In this document: positions 52,611 through 64,000 of the stretch, piece after piece
Numbering within the stretch: position 1 is the first letter of the stretch
How the letters are laid out: each line of letters opens with the position of its first letter
Assembly (NCBI RefSeq): GCF_014805625.2
Contig: NW_023998415.1
Location: forward strand, 3,565,149-3,629,148
Source of the DNA: Glossina fuscipes
Taxonomy: Eukaryota > Arthropoda > Insecta > Diptera > Glossinidae
DNA length: 64,000 bases
Reading direction: 5' to 3'
Made by a program: the position numbers and the translations under genes
Notes under the pieces: generated by a model
Database searches by the model: none
What the model was told of the DNA's origin: nothing
Seen by the model: only the letters and a program-made list of their open reading frames with translations

Positions 52611-55421
52611 CGATCATTTGCTCTCTGGTGGGCCGCGTCACACTAAAATGTTTTCATTTGCTTTTATAATCAATAAAAAACTCTTTTAGGAGAGCTTATG
52701 CATATGATTATCTTTCATGCTTATAAAATTCATCAAATTTCAATTCGTTTCTATAAACTGACCTATATTTAATAAACTTTGACGACACACAAACGTCATT
52801 GAAAATTTTCCTATTTGCCGATTTATACGCGAAGATTTGAAAGAGTACCGCATTCTAACCTTCAGGATAGAAGGCTGAAACCTAGTCTCTGTAGTTGATG
52901 ATCATCTCTTATAAGCACATCTACAACAACAATAGATGAAATATTGATTTCTTATTGAAGATCGCCAATCCTCATATTCCGGTCAGCATTACAAAATTTG
53001 TCGTCTATGTGGCTCAATAGGTTTGTTTTATAACAAAATTGAGATTGCATTGTATTGCATTGTCACTATTACTACGGAACGATAGATTGGATACAAGGTC
53101 GTGGGCATTGAGATAAGCAAACCAGCGATTAGTTCCAACGTCAGAGTACGGTTATAAATCTAAGAGAACGAGAATCTTTTTATTCGTATAAAAATTCAAA
53201 GGGATGAAGACTTCATATAATAATTTAGTTATCAATGGTTCCAAGTTAAGAAAAAAATTTTAATTTATTTCTTTTTTCTATGCGACTACGAAAGGAATAA
53301 GCAAACGCGACTTAAAACAGGTTTGCGAGAATCCATTTTTCACGTTTTGTTCGTTCGTTTTATTACAAAGTATCGTTAACTGTTCTTAAATTCCATATAC
53401 GTAATTGTTGATTGTTTTATTGTTTCTAAATTGCTTGTCACGTATTTCTGCTTCAATATTGTAGCATTGCAAGCGAATTAATAAAAAAAAAAAAAAAAAA
53501 CAAGAGAAAACCAAAAACATTTTTTTAAACGCCTCGGGATAAATCTTTGATTTATGATTTATTGGTATAAACGAGTATATAAAATATATGAAGCGTTTTG
53601 TTATTATAATCGCAGTCTAATTAATTTGCCAATGGGAATTTTTCCACACTGAGCTTTTAGGCATTCCTAGAAAATATCTGGTCGAAAATTATAAATTAAC
53701 AATTGCTGTAGATGCAGTCAGTTCCAGCTTTTTATCTATATACAGAGCATAGTTTTCCTACACGATAATGATTTCAAACTTAATTTGTACCTGATTACCC
53801 AAAAACAAAAACGTAAACGGACTAATTAGTTTTTCATTTCAATGTCCTCAATGTGGACAACAGACGGACGGGTAGGTGGCGGGTAAAATTGAATTCAAAT
53901 ACCAATCACTAATGAACCCATAGGACTTATGTCTTTAAAAATATATAAAAATAAGTTTACTTCTATCGTTTTATGATAAACATATTGTATACACATATAT
54001 GTAAATATAGTATTGATTGTGGTGTACTTAAATTTCGTCTCTCTCTTCGTTCAAAAATCACTTTTAATCTTTATATAAACATTTAAGATTTTTTGTCCGC
54101 GCCGTCTTGACATGTCAATTACCTCAGGATCTTGATGGATTGTTAAATCGTTTAAAAAGTATAGCAACAATATACACATAATTAAGACTAATTGGAGCTG
54201 GGGGTGAACTTTTGAAGCCCATTTCAATTCTTAATTTAAAATAGTTTTTGATTATTTGACATTGGATCTTCGATGTGTTTACTTCGCTCGGCCTTCAGGT
54301 CGCCTTTTTCAGGCCATTATCTAAACTTTTTAGAATGATCTTCAGGCAAAAGAGCAGTGTTTTATTTATTTATTTATTTTAATTCTACTTATACATGAAA
54401 CTCAACTAAACAAATAACAGTCGAGTTCAATTGGCACTTAAAGCAAAACTTATATTAAATTAATAATAAAACTTAGTATAAGTACAATGAAACAAATAAG
54501 AAGAAAAAAAAAAAAAAGAAAAAAAAAAGAAAGAAAGTTCGGTTATGACTTTTTATATGAGATTCACTTTAGAATAGAATGATGAATGAATTGAAGAAAA
54601 AGGAGAAGGGATAAATCTTAAATGAACACAATTTTACTATAAAGATTTGTACGAATTTTTAATCAAAGAAAGAATTACTTAACAACAAAAATCAACAAGC
54701 CGAAGAAGATAATGTACCTTTAGCAGATCGAAGCTAGGCGTGTGCTAATAAACCAAAGCGACAAATATGCAAAAGTTAGGCAATCGATAATGGCAAACAT
54801 ATTTAGTTTTTTTTTTTCTTCTTTTTTTATTATAAATAATGTAAAGCGTTGATAATTAAACCTTAAGTTAACTATTACTATATTGGCCAAGGTATACGTA
54901 TTAAGGAGAGCTGATTCGATAGTATTTAAAGAAAGTGTTATTGAGATAGTTAGACATAAATTGTCGCAAGGAACTCTAAATGGGTTAGATAGTGCATAAC
55001 GGAAACGGAGAAGGTTAGGAACATTTAACTGCATCTTATCGAGCAATTCCCTAATGAAGGTAGCACTATATGCGACGGATTATTTTTATGGGGTAACAAT
55101 TGGTAACAAACTACGACTGTCGATCATGGATAGAATGATTGTAATCCAGTAATGATCTAACTACACTTACGCCTAGAACAGTAGTATAGAAGATACGCAG
55201 TGATGTAAGCTTATATCTAAAATTAGCCTGAATTTATTTTTTGATTGTGAGTACAAAAGATCTTAGCAAACGCGGAAGCACTGAAAAAATATAGTGTATA
55301 TATATATGTATATATAAAAAAAAAGTATTGGCACAGTAACATTACAAGCCTACGCATAACATAGAATGTATGAGAGTAAAAGTAAAAAACAATTTTATTT
55401 AAAAAAGAAAGTAGAAAAAGT

Positions 55422-55440
55422 ATCCTGCGTGTCGCAGGAT
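55422..55440. other. Short perfect hairpin
   Basis: ATCCTGCG-TGT-CGCAGGAT forms an 8-bp stem with a 3-base loop. Its significance is unknown. Confidence 0.5.
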
Positions 55441-55804
55441 GGATAGCTTCTTATTGTAAGTAAAGTAAGAAGGCATCTGAAGAATACATGTAATAATACA
55501 TGTAATAATAGAGATGGTTATGAGCGGATCTATTGGGCAATTAATCCTAGTCATACAAAAGTTCAATAGAAAATATGAAATTGACACTTAGATATTAATA
55601 CTTAGGCTCAACACGAGATCGCAACTGGTGACATGTTGCTCCACTTGTGTTGTAACGATGTATTAAATTTGTGCGAACATATACAGCATCCACCGTTTAT
55701 TAAACAAACCACATCAGAATTGCTTTCTAAATCGATTTAACTTCGCTGCGTGTTTAATAGTTTGTGTGTGTGTGTTGGCTGCCCATATATTAGTGGAAAT
55801 CTTT

Positions 55805-55890
55805 GAGTTATGAATGTTAATAGAATTTTATGCAATGAGATATTTTGGCCCAAGGACGAACCTTATTGGAAAAGGGTTGACTCGATTAAT
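55805..55890 (+). repeat. Dispersed repeat family fragment (forward)
   Basis: TATTTTGGCCCAAGGACGAA followed by CTTATTGGAAAAGGGTT matches the 'GGCCCAAGGACGAA' block of the family. Confidence 0.5.
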
Positions 55891-58473
55891 TTCTACATTC
55901 CCATTTTATTTATATATTATATATTATATTTAAAATTTTTTTATTTTTTTTCTTCTTTGGTAGTAAAGTATATACATATTCGTCAATATTTTAAATCAGA
56001 AAATTTGAGTAAACTCATTTGTCCATCCAAAGTCAAGAATGCGTTTTCGGAGAACTTATTGTTGAAAGTTAATAAAAAAAGTTAAACTAAACTCCTGCCA
56101 ATTAAATTGTTAGTAGCTTTTAGTTGCTTCTTACTTTCAACTAAAGCTTCATTGGCGCGTTGAGATTAGAATCGTTTAGTCGCTAACTAGTGGACACGAT
56201 TTTAAAAACAATAGACGCATGAATGAGTAAAAAGATTAAAGTCAAATCCTTTTTATTATTATTTACACACATAAAACGAGTGATTGTATATACATATATA
56301 GTTAAAAATGTTGTATCCATTAACAATATTTTGTTTAGATTCTAACGTTAAACTCTAAAGGCTAGTAAAGGAGATCTTTGCTACTTGAAGGAATATTTCG
56401 ATCTCGATTAATACGACGTAGTCTATAAGTACCGAACAATTAGCTGTTGGTTGCAGGCTTGTATAACATTCATATTACCTTTTACTCATTTTTTATGCTA
56501 AATTTTAAATCGACAAAGCCACGTAAATAAATTATAAAATTTTCAAAATTCTTTTTACCCTCTGCCTGTTTAAAGCCCAGCTTGGAAACGGATAAGAAAT
56601 CAAGCTATTATCGTTTGTGATGTCTTAGCGGAGCTTAAGCGCCTATTTTTCAATTTCAGTCGCTTTTGATCGATTACTTGCGTCAATTCATATTTGGAGG
56701 CAATCCTTGCTCGAATCATTTTTATGGCGACTGGCAGCTATTAGTGGAAGAAACTTTTTGCATACGTCGATTGAATTCGCATCACTCAAACACACCACGA
56801 ATTTTTATAATTCCAAGCTTCCGTATATATCTTCAAGCTCTTGATTAATTAACGTCTAAAGTCCGATACCAGTAAAAACTGGTTAACTAATAGTGTGAGC
56901 AGACTCTTGGATATGAAAGAATGGCAAAATATTTTCATTTACGGCATGCTTCAATATATGCTCACCATATATATCATTTTGTGAAGATGCAAAGCAAATA
57001 TAACAGCGATAAGCATCGAAAATGTGCTCTTTCTCCTCCCATCTTCAGACCGTTATTAACCTTTATACGGTAAATGTATATCAATAGATATTTTCAGCAC
57101 AGCGAAATATTGGCATTAAATTCACTCTTATTAGCTTATCATTTTTTCCAATTTTTCTCTATTATCCTAAATGAATCCTTATATTATGTTGAAGAATTAT
57201 ATAAGAGAGATGATTATGAAAAAGAAAGGGTTTAAAAAGTCGATTTTACAATTATTGCATACGTGTAGGCGTATTAATGATATTTTGGGTTTGAAAAACA
57301 TTTCATATAGAAATCTGTCATGTTAACGGAAACGTGGAAAGCTCTTACAATCGGAATGAAGAGGTCGCTTATTAGGTGTTAAACATAAATTTGTTCAAAA
57401 TTGAAACTTAAAACTTTAAACGCGTTTCTCTTCAAACCATTTATTATCTTACCGCTGGCTGTGTGCTTCTATTTTCACTTAATTGCCTTCAACTGAACTG
57501 AACTTGAACTGAAGCTTTAAAATAAGGCGCTCTATGTAGCGTCGTAGGATTTTCTTTTGAATAAATTCCATTTGCTTGGATTTTATGTTCGATTGGCGAG
57601 CGAAGTCATTCAAAATCGAGGCAATATTTTTAAAAGCAAATTTTTTTTTTTTTTTTTTTTTTTTTTATATAGCTTAGAATTTATATTTTCATATGTAAGA
57701 AAGCCGAATATTGATAATTTTTTTTTTTATTTTCTTTTTCTATATATAAATTTTCAAAAAAAATTTCATTTTTATTATTCTCTAAATAAAGGAAATCTGA
57801 GAGGGGAGCACAACTGCTAACGATATCTATTGTAACGTTAGGGTGACAGTTATGCAATGACTATAGCAGTTACACCGATGCGGTTATTTTAGTATTCTTA
57901 TTGTATCGTCGCATAAGCGATTTTATGCAGAGAAGCTCGATAACAGACATCCTTTGCGATATTTAGATTAATGCAAGAAAATATATAATAATTATTAATG
58001 AGCAGAATTTACGCAATTATTAAGGAATGTTACGCACACACGCACGCATATATCAATACATTATTTCCATGCAAAGTAGGGGCATTTTGAAAATTTAGTT
58101 TAAAAACATTTCATAAGAGAAAAAAAAAAAAAATTTAAAGCATGCTTTTCTTTTTTGTGTTTTTATGTTTTTTCTTTTCTTTTTTTTTTTTTTTGTTTTT
58201 TTTTTAATCAATTTACATCTCTGCAATTTCTCCTCAAACACATTTGCATGTAAATAAGCTTGTTGTGGATACATAACGAATCATAGACGAAATGTTTTGG
58301 ATACTTACATATGTATATATGCCTGCATATATGTGTATGTGTGTCCATATGCATATATCTATAGGGATATATGACTTTATGTATATGTATGCATGTTTGT
58401 ATGCTAACGTCGGTACAACACTTTGAAAGTTAACTGAAATTTATGTATGTAACTTGTATGTTTGTAGATAAGT

Positions 58474-58497
58474 GCATGCATGCATGCATGCATGCAT
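58474..58497. repeat. (GCAT)6 tandem repeat
   Basis: Six perfect GCAT units. The array is also self-complementary. Confidence 0.9.
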
Positions 58498-58663
58498 ACA
58501 TATGTATACATGCGAATGTATTTATGTAATGATACGTTGTTTCAATAAGTGAGAAAAGATTGTAAAACTTAAACAAAGAAAACAATTCTATAACAATTTA
58601 GATTGATTGGAAACCACACAGTGTAGGTATGAGCGAGCAAAAAGGTGAGACCAACTGCTTATG

Positions 58664-58671
<8 letters not shown>

Positions 58672-58706
<35 letters not shown>

Positions 58707-58720
58707 GTATTATATGCATT

Positions 58721-58753
<33 letters not shown>

Positions 58754-58803
58754 GTATACATATATGCGTATGTATGTGCTCTCTCCTAAGAACACATTTA
58801 ATA

Positions 58804-58848
<45 letters not shown>

Positions 58849-58852
58849 GACA
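58672..58852. repeat. Cluster of (TA)n and TATG microsatellites
   Basis: Three TA runs are separated by GTATATGT-type degenerate sequence. Tyr/Ile-rich ORFs on both strands here are translations of the repeat. Confidence 0.9.
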
Positions 58853-59189
58853 ATATTGGGTACGAGTGAGTGTTTATATGTTCGAACATTAATGAACCAC
58901 AAACACGAAAAACCGAATTGTTGGCATTCATGGACGCAAGCATGTGCAATGGGCACTGCCTACTGGAAATCCTTAACAATGGTAATTGCTGTCGTCATTA
59001 GTGGGAGAGGCCTATTTACTGTATCACTAGTGTTGTCCCTTTCATACTTATGCATTTTGTAAAAAGTTTGAACTGACAAAAGAAACCAACGGCATTAACG
59101 TAAGAAATACTATATGCATGATGTGCGAAACAACAAGCGCCATTACTGTGAGGTTTGTCAACTGACAACCGTTTCAGTAGTTTAAGACT

Positions 59190-59250
59190 GCTCCGGTATT
59201 GGTGGTGGTAGCGGTAGTGGTAGTGCTAGTGGTAGTGGTAGTGGAAATCG
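59190..59250. repeat. GGT/AGT trinucleotide-rich repeat
   Basis: Imperfect GGTAGT and GGTGGT units. On the minus strand it encodes only Thr-rich low-complexity sequence. Confidence 0.8.
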
Positions 59251-59729
59251 AGTGAGCGAGCATTGAAAACCACTCAGACGACAAAAGCCAAATTAATGAG
59301 AATAACAAACAGATCCGCACGCACACATGCTCATGAGAATATAATAAAACATACAAACATAATTAAGGTTGCGGGGGGAAAGTCGCCAAGTGACTTCTGT
59401 TGAATTCAAGCAGAGCAAATGTGGCCAGTTCAGTACGCTAACCGATGGATGCGTGTTTGGGTCGTGGTTGCGCTTTGACGGGATTATAAACAATTGAATT
59501 AAAAAAGTTAATCAGGAAAAATAAAAAAAAAAAAAAACAAATAAAAAAAAGAAAAAAGAAAAATCTTTTTGTGCCTTTCAGTGAACGGATGTGTAAAAAA
59601 CGTATATAAATGTAAAATCTTCTGTAACAGTGTTTCGATGTTTGATTCAAATTAAAATTAAACTAATGTACGCATACACACACACCTATAAAAATACTTA
59701 AATACATTATATATTTACACAAACATACG

Positions 59730-59786
59730 CGCAAACACACACACACACACACACGCTCGAAAATATACATATATACATACATACAA

Positions 59787-59819
<33 letters not shown>

Positions 59820-59908
59820 TGTACACCTTACACTTACACCCATACAAGCTCATAAATTATGTATTTTTTTTTGTTTTGCGAATAGTGGAATAGTGGATAT
59901 ATGTATAT

Positions 59909-59959
<51 letters not shown>

Positions 59960-59962
59960 CGT
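59730..59962. repeat. (CA)n and (TA)n microsatellites
   Basis: AC runs at about 59733-59753 and 59797-59819, then CACA/TATA runs at about 59909-59962. Confidence 0.85.
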
Positions 59963-60111
59963 ATGTACAAATAAATGAATTAAAATAAAATAATATATAT
60001 AAAAAAAAAATAAAAATAAAAAAATAAAAAAGAAAATAGAAAAATTAGAAAAAGTATAAAAAAACTAATGCATAAAGGAAGTGGCGTCAACAATTGAACT
60101 AAATTGAAGTG

Positions 60112-60275
60112 TTTGTTGCTGTTATTGATGTTGTTGTTGTCGTTACTATTACTATTATTATTATTATTCTTACGATTATTGTGATGTTGCTGTTGTTGTG
60201 ATCTTGTTGCTCTTGTTGTTGTTATTGTTGTTGTTGTTGTTGTCGTCGTCGTTGTCGTTGTCGTTACTGTTGCTG
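60112..60275. repeat. (GTT/GTC/ATT)n trinucleotide field
   Basis: Degenerate GTT, GCT, ATT and GTC triplets run almost continuously and stop just before the exon-like sequence at 60.3 kb. Confidence 0.85.
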
Positions 60276-60345
60276 TAGCCAGCTGTTATCGTTATAGATG
60301 AGTGTATGGAATTGAATAGAGTTAGTGGTACCAAATGAAATTGTC

Positions 60346-60503
60346 ATGTTGATTGAACCGGGAATTAGTCGGGAAATTGGATCTATAGTTGCAGCTAACT
60401 TTAACATTCCATCGCACTGGAAAATGGAACCTTCAAGAATTCCAACAGTTGGTGCTCCGACCGCTGCTAGTGTCGGTTCTATTCCCCCAATGCCTACAAA
60501 TGG
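60346..60503 (+). CDS. Candidate coding exon with strong donor; strand ambiguous
   Basis: On + the ATG at 60346 opens 52 codons, including REIGSIVAANFNIPSHWKME and TVGAPTAASVGSIPPMPTN. It runs into ATG|GTAAGT at 60503/60504, a near-ideal donor. The frame is open upstream to an in-frame TGA at 60313. The minus strand is also open over 60512-60264 (83 codons, ending NSWLQQQ). It has an acceptor-like TTTGTAG at its start but no good donor. Wobble positions coincide on both strands, so codon bias cannot decide. I favour + because of the donor. It could be a 5' exon of a gene extending right. Family not recognised. Confidence 0.4.
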
Positions 60504-61758
60504 TAAGTTCACAATACCGACGGCTAGTTTTAATTATCAGTGAAGGCAAACAAATGCCTATATATATGTATATATATACAAACAATTGTGTATATATATA
60601 TATATATACAAATCATTCTTTAAACAACGCAACGCACTCATCATCCATGCATATTATCTTAATGAATTTCATGTTGTCGCTAAATTTATTCAAAATAATT
60701 TTAAGCTAATACGTAACGTAATGATTTTCAATGCACTTTTTTTTGTTTTTTTTTTTTTTTGTTTTTTAAATATTACATGAAGGGAAGGAAGGGGTCACAT
60801 ATATTACGGCTTAAATTACTGAACTGGAATGAAATGAGCGAATTGTATTTGCTATTCAGCTTAAATTTTATAACCATTAACGGTGGAACAAGTACAAGTA
60901 TAACAAATCTATTTGCGACACCTCTACGACAAAGTGTATGCGTTTTTATTATTGATCAGCCTGTGTTTGCGATTCGGTCTGGTCGGTCATGTTTAATCGT
61001 TTATCTATTTATCGTAGTTATGGCAAAAAAAAAGCCGAACCTCTTTGCTGATTTACACAGACGAAGCCTTAGAACTAACAAACTGCATGACAGACAGAGT
61101 AGTTTATAGATTGCAAAATCTCTTTATCTAATTTAAAAGATAAAGTCTTTAGAACGGAAGTTGTGAGGGAACATTTATCGATGAGCTAGCTAGCTATAAA
61201 GAAAATCTTAAAAGAGTAAATACTATAGCTTGATATGGCTAATATGGTCATAATTGAAGAAAAACGAAGTGGTTTTTCTATATGAAATAATCTAAAAAGT
61301 CTTGAGCCTTTTAGGGTTCGCTTCATTTATTCATTCAAAAATTCTTCATTCAACTCAAAGCTATGTACACTGTCACAAGAGACCAACAATCTCCATATTT
61401 ATCAATGGGTTCAATGTTTCTTTAGATTATCTATTATTTATATTACTTTTTATATATTGTATGTAACTTGTAATAATCGATGTTATTTATGTGTTTATCG
61501 ATGTGTTTATCTATCTATAGGGATTTCTTTAATGGCATTCATCAGCAAACCGTATTGAATCTTAGATATCGATATTGCGCTTGCACCGTATATATATAAA
61601 AACAATCAAATTCAAAGTGATGACTATGTATGCGTATACCATGCGTAGATGTCTATTAGCTTCTATGCATACAATACATGTCTCTGCACATACCTATGTC
61701 TTATTGGCTGCAAATTTTTTAATGACATTAAGTGTATGTATATATACATGTACCCGAA

Positions 61759-61800
<42 letters not shown>

Positions 61801-61803
61801 ATT
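61759..61803. repeat. (TA)n microsatellite
   Basis: A TA run of about 36 bases ending in ATTATTATT. Confidence 0.9.
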
Positions 61804-62515
61804 ATGTCTTTTCCTAATTATCGATTAATAATTCAAAAATATTTACGTTATATAACGATTTCAGTCTTTGTCATGACGCAAGTTCATGCTGCCCGACAAT
61901 TTTTTCAATTCTTTGAAAGAAAAGAAAATGAAACTTGATTCGATGTCATACTTTATACTTGACGCCTAAATAGGCGAAAGTGTTCAAAAGCAAATCTTGT
62001 TAGCGCTCACGATCTACGAAGAAATCAAGATCTATTGTGGATTTTTAATTCTCTTGTCTTGTGTTCAACCAAAAGTAACCGCAAGAGAGACAGCAAGAGA
62101 AGAAGAGAAGAATATTTAAATTGCAATATATAAAAATAATTCAATATCGGCTTTAATCAATTTTGACATATTGCATTTTTTTAGGACTTGGCTTTACCCT
62201 TTAGTTATTTTTCGCTGTTGTTGACCGAGTCATTGAACGCAATCATTGAAATCCCACTACAAGAACAAGTGTCCTAATTGCGATTGCTTTTAAAACTCTT
62301 ACAGGAGAGCGACAAATATAAATCGGTTCACAATCTCGTCTCATGGAAGAGAAAAAATAACATTTTTTTCTGGTTTACGATCTTCGATGACTACTTCTGA
62401 GTGTTACAAATAAAATTATCCCAGTACACTTGTGCTTGTCAAACTGGACGCATTTACTTTTAGCCGTGTTTTCATTTGAATTCGAAACGTTTCGCAGTTA
62501 AATTGATTAGAAATG

Positions 62516-62689
62516 TTCAGTGTGGTCTTATAATCGGGATTAAGCGTTCAAGTGTGGAAATATTTTTTTCTTTTTTTTTTTTTAAATGGTGCATTCGCGA
62601 TTTGGTCCATCGTTGATTGGCGTTTTTCTCGAGGAACTTTCGTGCAATTTATGGAAGCCACGCTTCTAAAAGTCCTCGACTCGAGTCTG
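62516..62689 (+). promoter_or_regulatory. Possible Inr+DPE promoter and 5' UTR exon
   Basis: TTCAGT at 62516-62521 fits the fly initiator. With A at 62519 as +1, bases +28 to +32 read GTTCA, four of five matches to the DPE consensus RGWYV. The sequence then runs to CTG|GTGAGT at 62689/62690, a strong donor. The only ORF inside (ATG 62586, about 22 codons) is short. It would suit a noncoding first exon of a gene to the right. Confidence 0.25.
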
Positions 62690-64000
62690 GTGAGTACAAC
62701 GTAAAGACTAGCACGAAACGGTATTGTCTCATGCATGGATTAATGGAAGGATAGATGTCGTGTAAAAAAATTCTTTTGTATTGCTTTGGTTAATATTTCG
62801 GCCGTCTTTTGAAAAGCGAATCTTTCGGGTCGACAAGTTGCTGTTAGTAGCGTTTGATAAAAACCGTCTGATGATGAATTTTCACCCACAGTAACGGTAC
62901 GATGCAAAAACTTTTTCTTTTGTATTATTCGAGCAATGAAGAAATGTTGTCGACGATTGTTCTTTTGTTTTTGTCACAACACTAGATATCCTTGTTGTTA
63001 GGAAGGTGGTTGCGGCTGCCGAATTATTTAAGGTATAAAGAAATCACAAGTCCGCAGTTGACTTCCGAAATCGCCATTTCATATATGTAGACCTGCTTTA
63101 TATTACAAAGAGATCAAAATTAATTGTCTTGTTGCGAACAAATTCAATGAGGAAAATCTCTCAAGAATTTCAATTATCGACTATATGTTTGGCGTATTCT
63201 TGTGAGAACTTTTATTTCCACTTGAAGCATGGACGCACCCTCTCCTCTATAAAATCCGCAATAATTTAGTTTACATTCATGAAAATCCAATTCTCTAACT
63301 CGACTACTGGATTCGCCTAATCTCTAAAACATCTTAGAGCTAACTTTAGATTTTGTCGACTTATCTCTAAAGTGCATATCAATTTATAGGAGTTGATACA
63401 ATCCGATCGCAGATATAATCATTTGCTTTTGCAATTGAAAGCATCTATGTTTGCCAAGTAATTTCCTCAGTAATGTCTCAATTAACAGCCCTCTTTTTCA
63501 ATTCTTATATACCTCTTAATTTGATGTTTGAATTGATTCTGTTTTACGTGCTTTTTCAAGGTTTGGCTCCTATTAAAATTTCTTCTGTAATTTAGGCGAC
63601 ACTTTTTCGTGTTAGCACATTTTCCAGCCTCGTTTAAACCTTTGCGTATATCAGTTATGCGGCGATGCGAGTTATTCTTGTGTAATAATCATTATTTACG
63701 CATAAGATATATTTACATGAATCGCGTGAACCGCATTATCGACATTGTTCTTAACGCAATAAGTCTTCGGTGTGTTTCTTTCTTGTTGGATTTTTCTTTG
63801 AAACATAACATAAATAAATGATAAATTATATTCGTGGGAACGCATTAATGGCCGATAGGGTCGAAGATGGCTGGAATGCCATCATCGGAAGAAGGACGCG
63901 CCGGACTGAAGATGATTTAATCGCTCTGCTATTAAAAACTTGCATTAGTAATGGAGAGATAAGACGAAAAATTAAGACAATGAGCCCGTGAAGGTGATCA

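Larger units (their letters stand above)
52611..58470. other. Gene-poor stretch
   Basis: AT-rich, with poly-A/T runs (about 53485-53500, 54506-54535, 57642-57666 and 58121-58200), one dispersed-repeat fragment near 55.8 kb and a short hairpin at 55422-55440. ORFs such as 54720-55046 (minus) have no recognisable domain. No gene seen. Confidence 0.6.
60544..64000. other. Noncoding-looking right end, possibly intronic
   Basis: AT-rich sequence with (TA)n at 60561-60610 and 61759-61803. It contains the possible 5' exon at 62519-62689. A 47-codon open frame starts at the ATG at 63852 (MADRVEDGWNAIIGRR..) and ends with a TGA at 63993-63995. No domain recognised. Confidence 0.5.

Noticed and set aside
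58629..58979. Tyr/Ile-rich ORFs on both strands
   Set aside because: Translations of TA microsatellites.

Overview
This window is AT-rich DNA from a higher fly (Diptera, Cyclorrhapha). I infer this from four intron-split genes whose proteins closely match Drosophila-type SmD1, HspBP1, Hip1 and kinesin light chain. It also rests on short introns with GT..AG ends, many (TA)n, (CA)n and (GTT)n microsatellites, and dipteran transposon debris. The intergenic style and a dispersed repeat carrying GACAGACGGACAGAC-like runs would fit a tephritid-type fruit fly, but that genus-level guess is only inference. No bacterial operon, CRISPR array, tRNA or rRNA was recognised.

Left part (1-31 kb), gene-dense. 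(1) The 3' end of a neuronal calcium sensor / recoverin-family EF-hand gene on +, whose 5' exons lie outside the window. (2) SmD1 on -, the spliceosomal Sm core protein, complete in two coding exons. (3) HspBP1 on +, an armadillo-like Hsp70 nucleotide-exchange factor, complete in five coding exons. It is head-to-head with SmD1 across 1.3 kb that carries a perfect 124-bp tandem duplication. (4) Hip1 on -, an ANTH / coiled-coil / I-LWEQ clathrin-actin adaptor, complete in eight coding exons (984 codons plus stop). It is tail-to-tail with HspBP1, and a possible small IQ-motif ORF lies between them. (5) Klc on +, kinesin light chain, complete in five coding exons (504 codons), head-to-head with Hip1 across about 7 kb. 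Every exon junction of these genes was checked for GT/AG and reading phase, and all concatenations stay in frame.

Right part (31-64 kb), gene-poor. It holds a 5'-truncated I-like non-LTR retrotransposon with a perfect 18-bp target-site duplication, a decayed Tc1-like transposase, most copies of a degenerate dispersed repeat family, and long microsatellite fields. A few exon-like pieces end at strong splice donors: 31.3 kb, 60.3 kb and 62.5-62.7 kb. The last two could be 5' exons of a large gene continuing to the right.

The five genes are ordinary housekeeping or neuronal functions and need not act together. Hip1 (clathrin-actin linkage) and Klc (cargo transport) share a trafficking theme only loosely. 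I did not find a convincing undescribed biological system. The best leads are the retrotransposon insertion, the dispersed repeat family, a 24-bp perfect palindrome, the tandem duplication in the SmD1/HspBP1 promoter interval, and several unannotated exon candidates.
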